Below are positions 8,117 to 15,803 of a DNA stretch of 32,332 nt, in pieces. The notes beneath the pieces are model-generated. The model made no database searches and was not told where the DNA came from. It saw nothing but the letters and a program-made list of their open reading frames with translations. The position numbers were made by a program, and so were the translations under genes. Source of the stretch: an uncultured Acidimicrobiaceae bacterium (GTDB lineage: Bacteria > Actinomycetota > Acidimicrobiia > Spongiisociales > UBA5794); contig CAMYKI010000046.1 of the NCBI GenBank assembly GCA_947258985.1, positions 1-32,332 on the forward strand. The letters run 5' to 3'. Position 1 is the first letter of the stretch. Every line of letters starts with the position of its first letter.

Positions 8117-8542
8117 ATGCGTAGAACGCTGATGGTGATAGCGACCCTGGCCATGGTGGCGGGCGCCTGCGGCGGCGAAGCCGAGCTAGATGTAGCCGAT
8201 GCATGGTCGCGCCCGGCCATTGGGCCGAACGGAGCGGTGTATCTCACCATCGAGGGCGGCGAGGCCGACACCGCCCTCAGCAGGGCGTCGGCCCCCGCGG
8301 CCGTTGCCGCTACGGTCGAGATCCATCAGACCGTCATCCGCGACGATGGCGCCATGGGCATGACGGAGATCCCTCAGGTGGAAATCCCCGCTGGTTCCAC
8401 GGTGATGATGGTTCCCGGAGGTCTGCATGTGATGCTGCTGGATCTGGCGGAACCGCTCGAGCTCGGCGATACGTTCGACATGACACTCACGTTCGACGAC
8501 GGCGCCGAATTGATCACGACGGTCGAGGTGAGGGACGAGTGA
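8117..8542 (+). CDS. PCuAC-family copper chaperone lipoprotein (paralog 2)
   Basis: Extracytoplasmic copper chaperone of the PCu(A)C family, 141 residues. A short signal (RRTLMVIATLAMVAGAC) ends in a lipobox Cys. Copper-site residues are visible as EIHQT, a Met pair in DGAMGM, and GGLHVML (H-x-M). The ATG at 8117 has GAGG at 8106-8109 with good spacing; the frame runs upstream to 7901, but that stretch is Arg-rich, contains the leader hairpins and lacks a signal. It converges with copA, so copper export and extracytoplasmic chaperoning lie side by side. It is similar in plan to the 39-485 protein, though with diverged sequence. Confidence 0.88.
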   Translation: MRRTLMVIATLAMVAGACGGEAELDVADAWSRPAIGPNGAVYLTIEGGEADTALSRASAPAAVAATVEIHQTVIRDDGAMGMTEIPQVEIPAGSTVMMVPGGLHVMLLDLAEPLELGDTFDMTLTFDDGAELITTVEVRDE

Positions 8543-8553
8543 GGCGACGCCTC
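8541..8553. terminator. Weak hairpin between convergent genes
   Basis: GAGGCG and CGCCTC separated by one base lie exactly at the 3' end of the PCuAC gene, in the 72-bp gap before the copA stop. There is no T-tract. It is listed only as a possible transcription end for the + strand. Confidence 0.25.
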
Positions 8554-8614
8554 CTGGTTGCATCGGCGTTCTCGCCCTGATCGCCGGCCCCGTGTGGCGT
8601 TGGCGAAGCCGCAG

Positions 8615-10930
8615 CTACCGGCCGAAGCGCCTCAACCGGAGTGAATTCCCGACCACCGACACACTGGACATGGCCATGGCAGCGGCGGCGATCATTGGGT
8701 GGAGGAGTCCGGCGGCGGCCAGCGGGATCGCTGCTGTGTTGTAGGCGAAGGCCCAAAAGAGGTTCTGGCGGATCACCTGGAAAGTACGAGCCGCCAGTGA
8801 TAGCGCGGTGACCGCCAGTTCCGGGTCGCCGTTCATGAGTACCACGTCTCCGGCCTCGATGGCCACGTCGGTCCCGGTGCCGATCGCCATTCCCAGATCC
8901 GCCTGGACGAGTGCCGGGGCATCGTTGACGCCGTCGCCGACGAACGCCACTTGTTGACCCTCGCCCTGCAGCCGGGCGATCTCGGCGGACTTGTCTCCCG
9001 GGAGGACCTCGGCCATCACCCGGTCGATACCGATTTGATCGGCGATGGTGTCGGCGGTGCGGCGGTTGTCTCCGGTGAGCATCCCGGTTGTGAGCTCATT
9101 GGCCTGGAGTGATGCGATTGCTCGGGCCGACGATTCTCGAACGGTATCGGCCACGGCGAGGGCCGCCCGTACCTCACCGTCCCATCCGGCCAGGAACGCA
9201 GTTTCACCGGCCAGCTCCATCTCCTCGAGAGCGTCTTCGAACCGTTCGGGCACGAGCAGGCCGAGCTCGGCCATCAACTTCGCCGATCCGACGGCAACTT
9301 CGTGCCCGTCGACAGTGCCGCGCACCCCGCGGCCGGGCAGGTTCTCGAAGTTCGACGGGAGGACCAGCTCGGCGCCGCCTTCCTCTGCGCCGAGCGCCAC
9401 GGCGCGAGCGATCGGGTGCTCACTTGCCGATTCAGCCGAGCCGATGAGACGGAGGGCAACGGGCTCGTCGTCGGTGACGATCCGGCTCAAGGTCATCGCG
9501 CCTCTGGTCAGGGTGCCGGTCTTGTCGAACACGACGGTGGTAACCGCCTTCGTCCGTTCGAAGATCTCGGCGTTCTTGAACAGAATTCCGAGTTCCGCAC
9601 CTCGGCCGGAGCCGACCATGATCGCCGTCGGGGTGGCGAGGCCGAGAGCGCACGGGCAGGCGATGATGAGTACGGCGACCGCCGCCTGGACTGCCTGGGC
9701 GACGTCGCCATCGACCAGCAGCCATCCGGTCAGGGTGGCGATGGCGATGAGCAGCACCACCGGCACAAAGATGCCCGAGATGCGGTCGGCGAGCCGCTGG
9801 ATCGGTGCCTTGCTCGTCTGGGCGTCCTCAACGAGTCGGACGATCTGGGCCAGAGCCGTGTCGGACCCGATCCTGGTTGCCTCGACGATGATCATCCCGT
9901 GCTGGTTGATGGTTGCACCGAAGACCTCGTCTCCGGGCGCCTTGTCGACAGGCTTCGACTCGCCGGACAACATGCTCTCGTCGAACGAGGACGACCCCTC
10001 GAGCAGCATCCCGTCGGTCGGTACTTTTTCCCCGGGGCGGATCACCATATGGTCGCCGGGGGTCACCTGATCGATCGGTACAGTGACCTCGACGCCGTCG
10101 CGTGAGACCCGGGCCTCTTTCGCTCCGAGTTCGAGCAATCTGGTGATCGCGCTTGAAGCCCGTCCCTTGCTGCGTGCCTCGAAAAAGCGGCCGAGCAGGA
10201 TGAACGTGATGATCCACGCCGCCGTCTCGAAGAACACCGGCTCGCCTGCAAAGAATGCCCAGATCGAGTAGGTGTAGGCAGCCAGCGTCCCCATCGAGAT
10301 GAGCGTGTCCATGTTCGCTCCGCCGCTGCGTAGCCTGAGGAACGCAGTGCGGTGGAACTGCCATCCGAACACGAAGACGACCGGGGTGACCAGGAGCCAG
10401 ATCACCAGATCCGGCCACGTGGCTCCGCCACCCATGTCCATGGCGCCCATCTCGTCCATGTCCATGCCGGCCATGCCGGTCATGTCCATTTCCTCGACGA
10501 CGACACCGGCGTCGAGCTCAGATTCCATGACGGGTCCCAGGACGATGGCATCGTCGTTGCCCCCATCGTGCCCGCCGGGCCCAAACATCATGAGGAGAAA
10601 GGCCGGAACGGTGAAGATCGCCGCCCCGATCGCCATGCGGCGCTGGTACCGCGTCTCGGAGTCGTACCGATCGGCGAGGCTCTCCCGAGCCTCGTCCTGC
10701 ACCACCTCCGTGGCGCCGTATCCGATCTTCTCGACGGCGGCAGTGAGGCCGGCGATATCGATGCCCGGATGGACAGCGATCTTGGCCTCCTTGCCGGTGA
10801 GGTTTACCACCGCCGATTCCACACCATCCTGCTTGCCGAGCACACGCTCGATGCGCATCGCGCACGACGCACATGTCATGCCCTCAACGTCGAGGGTGAC
10901 GGTCTCGGTGGTGGTGGTCTCGGCGGGCAT
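8615..10930 (-). CDS. copA: Cu(+)-exporting P1B-type ATPase
   Basis: ATP-driven Cu(I) efflux pump, 771 residues. An N-terminal heavy-metal domain carries GMTCASC (17-23). P1B hallmarks follow: the CPC motif in [14 protein letters not shown], the phosphorylation site DKTGTLT, the actuator loop MLSGES, the SEHPIA motif and [10 protein letters not shown]. The Cu(I)-type CPC plus CsoR and CopZ neighbours indicate copper rather than zinc or cadmium. Unusually, the loop between the first two membrane helices holds eight Met in residues 148-166, mixed with Asp and Gly, resembling periplasmic copper-binding segments. The start at 10930 is seven bases after the copZ stop. Further upstream the frame overlaps copZ and is rejected, although no strong Shine-Dalgarno is seen. 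Confidence 0.96.
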   Translation of the reverse strand: MPAETTTTETVTLDVEGMTCASCAMRIERVLGKQDGVESAVVNLTGKEAKIAVHPGIDIAGLTAAVEKIGYGATEVVQDEARESLADRYDSETRYQRRMAIGAAIFTVPAFLLMMFGPGGHDGGNDDAIVLGPVMESELDAGVVVEEMDMTGMAGMDMDEMGAMDMGGGATWPDLVIWLLVTPVVFVFGWQFHRTAFLRLRSGGANMDTLISMGTLAAYTYSIWAFFAGEPVFFETAAWIITFILLGRFFEARSKGRASSAITRLLELGAKEARVSRDGVEVTVPIDQVTPGDHMVIRPGEKVPTDGMLLEGSSSFDESMLSGESKPVDKAPGDEVFGATINQHGMIIVEATRIGSDTALAQIVRLVEDAQTSKAPIQRLADRISGIFVPVVLLIAIATLTGWLLVDGDVAQAVQAAVAVLIIACPCALGLATPTAIMVGSGRGAELGILFKNAEIFERTKAVTTVVFDKTGTLTRGAMTLSRIVTDDEPVALRLIGSAESASEHPIARAVALGAEEGGAELVLPSNFENLPGRGVRGTVDGHEVAVGSAKLMAELGLLVPERFEDALEEMELAGETAFLAGWDGEVRAALAVADTVRESSARAIASLQANELTTGMLTGDNRRTADTIADQIGIDRVMAEVLPGDKSAEIARLQGEGQQVAFVGDGVNDAPALVQADLGMAIGTGTDVAIEAGDVVLMNGDPELAVTALSLAARTFQVIRQNLFWAFAYNTAAIPLAAAGLLHPMIAAAAMAMSSVSVVGNSLRLRRFGR

Positions 10931-10937
10931 ATCCGGA

Positions 10938-11147
10938 CTACTGGGAGGGGACGTCGTAGCCCTGGTCTTCGATGGCGCCGATGATGCCTTCGATAGATGC
11001 GGGCGCATCGAATCCGACACTCACGGTCGCATCCTTGACGTTGACCTCGGCTGAGGCGACGCCGTCGAGAGCGTTAACTGCGCCTTCGATCGACATCTTG
11101 CAGTGATCACAGTGGATCTCGGGTACCGACAGGGTGGTTTCAGTCAT
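10938..11147 (-). CDS. copZ: Copper chaperone, HMA domain
   Basis: Small cytosolic Cu(I) carrier of 69 residues, consisting of one heavy-metal-associated domain. The metal site is IHCDHC near residues 12-16, where CopZ proteins usually have MxCxxC, and the C-terminal GYDV fits the fold. It should pass copper to CopA and to CsoR. Its ATG overlaps the csoR TGA by four bases (ATGA), so the two are translationally coupled, and copA follows after seven bases. The gene order csoR-copZ-copA is a well-known copper operon. Confidence 0.93.
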   Translation of the reverse strand: MTETTLSVPEIHCDHCKMSIEGAVNALDGVASAEVNVKDATVSVGFDAPASIEGIIGAIEDQGYDVPSQ

Positions 11148-11440
11148 GGAGTTGCTTCCTTGATCGGGCCGGTGATGGCCGGCGTGTAGCGGATGGTTTC
11201 GAGGAGTTCGTCGACAATTTCGGTGGTGCGCCCCTCCTCGACGGCATGCATCACGCAGGTCTCGATGTGGTTCTCCAGGAGAACACGATTGACTCCCTCG
11301 AGAGAACCCTGGAGAGCCGACACCTGCTTCATGATGTCGGGGCAGTACCGCTCATCATCGACCATGGCGATCACCGCATCGATGTGACCGCGGACGGTCT
11401 TGAGGCGATTGAGCGCAGCCTTCTTGTGGTCGGGAATCAT
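11144..11440 (-). CDS. csoR: CsoR-family copper-sensing repressor
   Basis: Cu(I)-responsive repressor of the CsoR/RcnR family, 98 residues and all-helical. The Cys-His-Cys ligand set is present: Cys in ERYCPDI, and His and Cys in NHIETCV. Helix one carries KKAALNRLKTVRGHIDAV, the conserved DNA-contact region. Copper binding should release the operator and induce csoR-copZ-copA. I start at the ATG at 11440. The frame remains open to 11596, but the extra 52 residues are translated tandem repeat (RDTPLTRV copies) and not protein. A G/C-tract inverted repeat at 11469-11489 is the likely operator. Confidence 0.93.
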   Translation of the reverse strand: MIPDHKKAALNRLKTVRGHIDAVIAMVDDERYCPDIMKQVSALQGSLEGVNRVLLENHIETCVMHAVEEGRTTEIVDELLETIRYTPAITGPIKEATP

Positions 11441-11468
11441 GGGGTCCTTGCCGTAGCTGACCCCAGTG

Positions 11469-11489
11469 TACCCCTCCCGGGGAGGGGTG
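11469..11489 (-). promoter_or_regulatory. Candidate CsoR operator
   Basis: ACCCCTCC (11470-11477) and GGAGGGGT (11481-11488) form an 8-bp inverted repeat around CGG, about 30 bp upstream of the csoR start. Pseudo-palindromes with C/G tracts flanked by TA are typical of CsoR sites, and the TACCCC...GGGGTG form fits. Binding is inferred, not shown. Confidence 0.55.
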
Positions 11490-11528
11490 GATGTCGTGCC
11501 GCCGCCGCCGGGCGGCCGCACCGTACGG

Positions 11529-11650
11529 GCAAGGGGCGTATCCCTCACGCGAGTGAGGGGCGTATCCCTCACGCGAGTGAGGGGCGTATCCCTCACGCAA
11601 GTGAGGGACCCCCACCGGGCCCCTCACTCTCGTAGCTGGATTGCCTTCCG
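11529..11650. repeat. 24-bp tandem array plus terminal hairpin and tail
   Basis: Units of 24 bp begin at 11553 and 11577, with a partial copy from about 11529 and a diverging last one at 11601. The unit junctions form CCCTCAC and GTGAGGG stems around GCGA, GCGA and finally GCAA. The element ends with GTGAGGG (11601-11607) paired with CCCTCAC (11621-11627) and a tail CTCTCGTAGCTGGATTGCC. Unit and tail are homologous to the array at 7649-7805 and the solo copy at 5183. It lies between the csoR promoter and the nrdJ terminator. Confidence 0.92.
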
Positions 11651-11653
11651 TAA

Positions 11654-11676
11654 CGCCTCGGCCCCAGGCCGAGGCG
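11654..11676 (-). terminator. Probable terminator of nrdJ
   Basis: CGCCTCGGCC (11654-11663) and GGCCGAGGCG (11667-11676) form a perfect 10-bp stem with a CCA loop, beginning 8 bp beyond the nrdJ stop codon. On the minus strand only TTA follows before GC resumes, so the U-tract is poor. Confidence 0.6.
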
Positions 11677-11683
11677 CCAGCCC

Positions 11684-14600
11684 CTAGCTACAACCTGTGG
11701 TGCCTCCGCATCCGAGACACACGAAACAGCTGCCGTTACGGACGGTGATGGCACCGCATGTGTCGCAGATGGGTGCATCGCCCATCTTGTCCGCCATCGC
11801 CGACTGCATGGCTTGCTGCTGCACCGCAGCCGCCGTGGTCGCCACGGCCGCGCCGCCCCCGTTTGCCTCCGGCGCCGGGGTGTAGGCGAGTGCTCCCGAG
11901 TTGCGGTACGCGTCCTGCGACGTTGCTAACCCGGAGCCACCGCTCACCGGTGCCACTACCTCGCCGTCGGCGAAATCTGCCGCCTCGACGGTTGCGTCGA
12001 CGGCGATCTCCGCCTCAGCATCGGTGAGGTCCAGCTGAATGCCGGCATCGACGGCGACGCCCTTTGGCGGCTCCGGCAGCTCCCGGCTCCGATCCGGTGG
12101 GACCTGAGCCAGCTCGTCGAGATGCAGGTATTCCACGCCGAGGGCCCGGAATACGTAGTCGATGAGCGAGTTCGCCATCTTGATGTTCGGATGCCCTTCG
12201 ACCATGCCACGAGGCTCAAACGTCTGGAACGTGAACGTATCGACGAACTCCTCGAGCGGAACGCCATGCTGCAATCCCTTGCTCACAGCAATGGCAAAGC
12301 AGGAGAGGATTCCGCGCAGCGTTGCACCTTCCTTGGCCAGATCGATGAAGACCTCGCCCAGAGTGCCGTCCTCGTACTCGCCGGTGCGGAGGAACACTTT
12401 GTGTCCGCCGACTCTGGCTTCGTGGGTGAATCCGCTGCGGCGTGCCGGCAACAGGAACCGGGGCCGCTTCATGTCGGCGTAGGCCGTCGCCGGCGAAACC
12501 CCCGGCTTGAGCGACTCGTGCCACGGCACCCGGCCGTGAGAGACGAGCTCAATCTCGTCGACCAGCGCGTCTTCGATGCCTTCTGGCTCGTCATCTGCAT
12601 ACCCGTCATCGGACTGAGACGACAGCGGCTGGGAGGCCTTCGACCCATCACGATAGATAGCCATCGCCTTTAGCCCGAGTTCCCACGAGGCCTTGTAGGA
12701 CTCCTCGATGTCCTCTCTCGTCACCTCGTTCGGCATGTTGATGGTCTTCGATATGGCGCCGGAGATGAACGGCTGGGCAGCAGCCATCATCTTGATATGC
12801 CCGCTGTAGTGAATGAACCGCTCGCCGAACCGTCCGTTGCGGTTGGCGGTGTCGAACACGGCGAGGTGCTCGTCTCGGAGCCGGGGAGCGCCCTCGATCG
12901 TCTGCCTTCCGCAGATGTAATCGTTGGCTTCCTGGATCTCTTCATCGGTGAACCCGAGCGCCTTGAGCATGGAGAACCCGGGATCGTTGTACTGCTCCGG
13001 GGTGAAGTCGAGCCGTTGCATGACGTCCTCACCCAGCGTCCACTGGTTGAAGGCAAAGCCGATCTCGAACACACCGGGCAGTATCTCCTCGATCTTGCCG
13101 AGATCGTCTGCCGTGAATCCCTTGGCGATGAGCGTCGCCATGTTGATGTGCGGCGACCGTGCCAGGCTGTTGGTGCCGACCACGTGCTCGATGATCCGCT
13201 GGATCGTGTTCTCCGAATACCCGAGCCGCTGTAGTGCCGGTGCAATCGACTGGTTGGCGATCTTGAAGTATCCGCCTCCCGCCAGCTTCTTGAACTTCAC
13301 CAGGGCGAAGTCGGGCTCGACTCCGGTGGTGTCGCAGTCCATGAGCAGGCCGATGGTGCCTGTGGGTGCCAGCACGCTCACCTGGGCGTTGCGGTATCCG
13401 TACTGCTCGCCACGTGCCAGCGCTGTATCCCAAGCAGTGCGGGCCGCCTCGAGCATGTCGAGGGGAGTGAGGCCGGCGTCGATTCCCATGACGAGGTGGC
13501 TGACGCCTTCGTAGTCGCCCGCATCCTTGTTGTATGCGGCGCGACGATGATTGCGGATGACCCGCAGCATCGCCTCCATGTTCATGTTGTATTTGGGGAA
13601 CGGCCCCAGCACACCCGCCATCTCGGCGGAGGTGGCATAGGAGTTTCCGGTGAGGATCGCCGTCAGCGCCCCGGCAATCGCCCGACCATGATCCGAGTGG
13701 TACGGGATGCCCATGCGCATGAGCAACGAGCCGAGATTGGCGTATCCCAAGCCAAGAGTGCGGTAGTCATAGCTACCAACGGCGATCTCCTTGGAGGGGA
13801 ACTGTGCCATCGTCACCGAGATCTCGAGCACGATCGTCCACAACCGCACTGCATGCTGATAGCCGGTCAAGTCGAATGTTCCCGTGTACCCGTCGTAGAA
13901 CTTGCCCAGATTCAAGCTGGCCAGGTTGCACGCCGTGTTGTCGAGGAACATGTACTCGCTACATGGGTTGGAAGCTCTGATCTCGCCTTCGGAGGGGCAG
14001 GTGTGCCATTCGTTGATGGTGCCGTGGAACTGCAGACCGGGGTCGGCGGACTGCCAGGCGGCGTCCGCGATCTTGTCCCAGAGCTCCCGCGCCCTAACGG
14101 TCTTCATGACGGCACCGTCCGTGCGGGCCAGCAGGTCCCAGTCGGCGTCGTCAACGACCGCTTTGAGGAAGGCATTGGACAGCCGCACGGAGTTGTTGGA
14201 GTTCTGACCGGCAACGGTCGCATATGCGTCGCCGTTGAAGTCTGAGGAGTAGCCGCCGGCTACAAGCGCCCGCACCTTCTTCTCTTCTTCGGCCTTCCAT
14301 CTGATGAACGTCTCTACGTCGGGATGGTCGATGTCGACGATGACCATCTTGGCGGCCCGCCGGGTGGTGCCCCCGGACTTGATGGCGCCGGCAGCACGGT
14401 CGCCGACCTTGAGGAACGACATGAGTCCCGAAGACTTGCCACCACCGGACAACGGCTCGCCTTCGGCGCGCAGGTTGGAGAAGTTGGCGCCAGAACCGGC
14501 ACCCATCTTGAAGAGCCGGGCCTCCCGGACCCATAGGTCCATGATCCCGCCCTCGTTGACCAGATCGTCGTCGACGGAATTTATGAAACAAGCATGGGGG

Positions 14601-15148
14601 GCGGGGCGGCTGTAGGCATCATCGGAGAGGGTCGCTTCACCGGTCTCGGGATCCACGAACCAGAAGCCCTGCTCGGTTCCGGTGATTCCATATTGATGGT
14701 GGAGTCCGGTGTTGAACCACTGAGGAGAGTTGGGGGCCGCCATCTGGTGCAGCAGCATGTAGGCGAGCTCATCTTCGAACGTCTGTGCGTCGGTCTCCGA
14801 TGCGAAGTAGCCGTTGGTCTCGCCCCACCAGCGCCATGTGGAGGAAAGGCGCTTGATGACTTGACGTGCCGACGTCTCGGCACCGGTGATGGGGTTGCCG
14901 TCGTCGTCGAGAAGCAAATTGCCGGCCTCGTCGTATTGGGGGACACCGGCTTTTCGGAAGTACTTCGAAACCATGATGTCGGCCGCCACTTGCGACCACT
15001 GCGCCGGAATATCGGCACCCAGCATCTCGAAAACCACCGAGCCGTCGGGGTTGGTGATCCGGGAGTCCCTACTACTCCACTCCACCGTTTCGTAAACATC
15101 TTGACCTTCGGCGGTGAACCGCCGTTCGATGGTCAACCCTTGGCCCAT
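11684..15148 (-). CDS. nrdJ: Adenosylcobalamin-dependent (class II) ribonucleotide reductase
   Basis: Single-chain enzyme making deoxyribonucleotides with coenzyme B12, with no oxygen requirement. It has 1154 residues. The catalytic Asn-Cys-Glu set is NPCSE at 394-398 (Cys396 as thiyl radical site), and the redox pair is Cys187 in HACFIN and Cys407 in NTACNLASLNL. APTGTIGLLMDCDTTGVEPDF is the family phosphate-binding region. The C-terminus has a Cys-rich zinc-ribbon-like tail (CDTCG, CLGCGG, final CS) thought to help regeneration. No NrdB-like subunit is present. The ATG at 15148 has GGGAAGGG upstream; the frame runs 40 codons further, across the regulatory palindromes, and is rejected. The long upstream region carries candidate NrdR and DnaA sites. 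Confidence 0.96.
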   Translation of the reverse strand: MGQGLTIERRFTAEGQDVYETVEWSSRDSRITNPDGSVVFEMLGADIPAQWSQVAADIMVSKYFRKAGVPQYDEAGNLLLDDDGNPITGAETSARQVIKRLSSTWRWWGETNGYFASETDAQTFEDELAYMLLHQMAAPNSPQWFNTGLHHQYGITGTEQGFWFVDPETGEATLSDDAYSRPAPHACFINSVDDDLVNEGGIMDLWVREARLFKMGAGSGANFSNLRAEGEPLSGGGKSSGLMSFLKVGDRAAGAIKSGGTTRRAAKMVIVDIDHPDVETFIRWKAEEEKKVRALVAGGYSSDFNGDAYATVAGQNSNNSVRLSNAFLKAVVDDADWDLLARTDGAVMKTVRARELWDKIADAAWQSADPGLQFHGTINEWHTCPSEGEIRASNPCSEYMFLDNTACNLASLNLGKFYDGYTGTFDLTGYQHAVRLWTIVLEISVTMAQFPSKEIAVGSYDYRTLGLGYANLGSLLMRMGIPYHSDHGRAIAGALTAILTGNSYATSAEMAGVLGPFPKYNMNMEAMLRVIRNHRRAAYNKDAGDYEGVSHLVMGIDAGLTPLDMLEAARTAWDTALARGEQYGYRNAQVSVLAPTGTIGLLMDCDTTGVEPDFALVKFKKLAGGGYFKIANQSIAPALQRLGYSENTIQRIIEHVVGTNSLARSPHINMATLIAKGFTADDLGKIEEILPGVFEIGFAFNQWTLGEDVMQRLDFTPEQYNDPGFSMLKALGFTDEEIQEANDYICGRQTIEGAPRLRDEHLAVFDTANRNGRFGERFIHYSGHIKMMAAAQPFISGAISKTINMPNEVTREDIEESYKASWELGLKAMAIYRDGSKASQPLSSQSDDGYADDEPEGIEDALVDEIELVSHGRVPWHESLKPGVSPATAYADMKRPRFLLPARRSGFTHEARVGGHKVFLRTGEYEDGTLGEVFIDLAKEGATLRGILSCFAIAVSKGLQHGVPLEEFVDTFTFQTFEPRGMVEGHPNIKMANSLIDYVFRALGVEYLHLDELAQVPPDRSRELPEPPKGVAVDAGIQLDLTDAEAEIAVDATVEAADFADGEVVAPVSGGSGLATSQDAYRNSGALAYTPAPEANGGGAAVATTAAAVQQQAMQSAMADKMGDAPICDTCGAITVRNGSCFVCLGCGGTTGCS

Positions 15149-15185
15149 TGTTGTCACCCTTCCCGCCACGTCCCCGGACGTGCAC

Positions 15186-15288
15186 TTATCCACAGCTTTA
15201 TAAACAACCACAACATCTTGTGGTTCGCTGCGGCAGGCGAACCCCATATGTTGCGCAGGGGAAGTCAATGATACTTACACGGGTGTAA
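15186..15288 (-). promoter_or_regulatory. nrdJ control region: NrdR-like boxes, DnaA-box match, palindrome
   Basis: Four sites lie 38-140 bp upstream of the nrdJ start. TTATCCACA (15186-15194) equals the consensus DnaA box. AACCACAACATCTTGTGGTT (15206-15225) is an 8-bp inverted repeat with a 4-bp spacer. ACCCCATATGTTGCGC (15241-15256) is a weaker match to the NrdR box consensus, its centre 33 bp from the first, near the three-turn spacing usual for NrdR pairs. TTACAC/GTGTAA (15275-15288) is a further palindrome. A -10-like TATCAT on the minus strand lies at 15268-15273. Function is inferred. Confidence 0.5.
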
Positions 15289-15439
15289 CTACGCAAGAGT
15301 CATTCAAGACGCGTATTCGCAACCTGTGCGCTAGGGGAAGAAGGCCTATTTCTACAGGCTCGGGACCGGTTTGGGCAACCTAAACACCTTCAATTGTTTC
15401 GCGAGACAACCGCAGTTTTCGCGCTGGCGCGATGTTCCA

Positions 15440-15711
15440 GGTCCGAGCGTGACAGACAAACGCCGTGGAGGCTTGCGTTGGCGACGGGCGTCGAGCCAGT
15501 GGGCTGGAGCCAGCGTTGTTTGTTGCGCGAGTCCGAGCGAGACAAACAAACGCCGTGGAGGCTCGCGTTGGCGGCGAGCGTCGAATCAATGGGCTGGAGC
15601 CAGCGTTGTTTGTTACGCGAGGTCCGAGCGTGACAAACAAACGCCGTGGAGGCTCGCGTTGGCGGCGAGCGTCGAATCAATGGGCCGGAGCCAGCGTTGT
15701 TTGTTACGCGA
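15440..15711. repeat. Three tandem 90-91 bp cloverleaf-like repeats
   Basis: Copies begin at about 15440, 15530 and 15621. Each is bounded by a long imperfect stem (ACAAACAA arm near the start, TTGTTTGT near the end). It encloses a GCTCGC/GCGAGC hairpin and a GCTGG/CCAGC hairpin. The repeated peptides read through it on both strands are artefacts. The array lies 92 bp upstream of the lipoprotein start at 15804 and about 290 bp upstream of nrdJ on the other strand. I see nothing else in 15300-15439. Confidence 0.9.
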
Positions 15712-15803
15712 GGCCGGCGCCGCGAGGTCGGCGGCGGCTTCAACAGATTCCCGGGGACCGGGCCCAGGCGAGCTAGCGTTGATTGGGAGTCGAAGGGAAG
15801 CCA

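Noticed and set aside
11441-11596. Extension of csoR through RDTPLTRV repeats
   Set aside because: It translates the 24-bp array and the candidate operator; CsoR proteins normally start near the ATG at 11440.
12122-14245. Plus-strand frames of 150-250 residues opposite nrdJ
   Set aside because: They are antisense shadows of a highly conserved gene with GC-rich codons and show no domain features.
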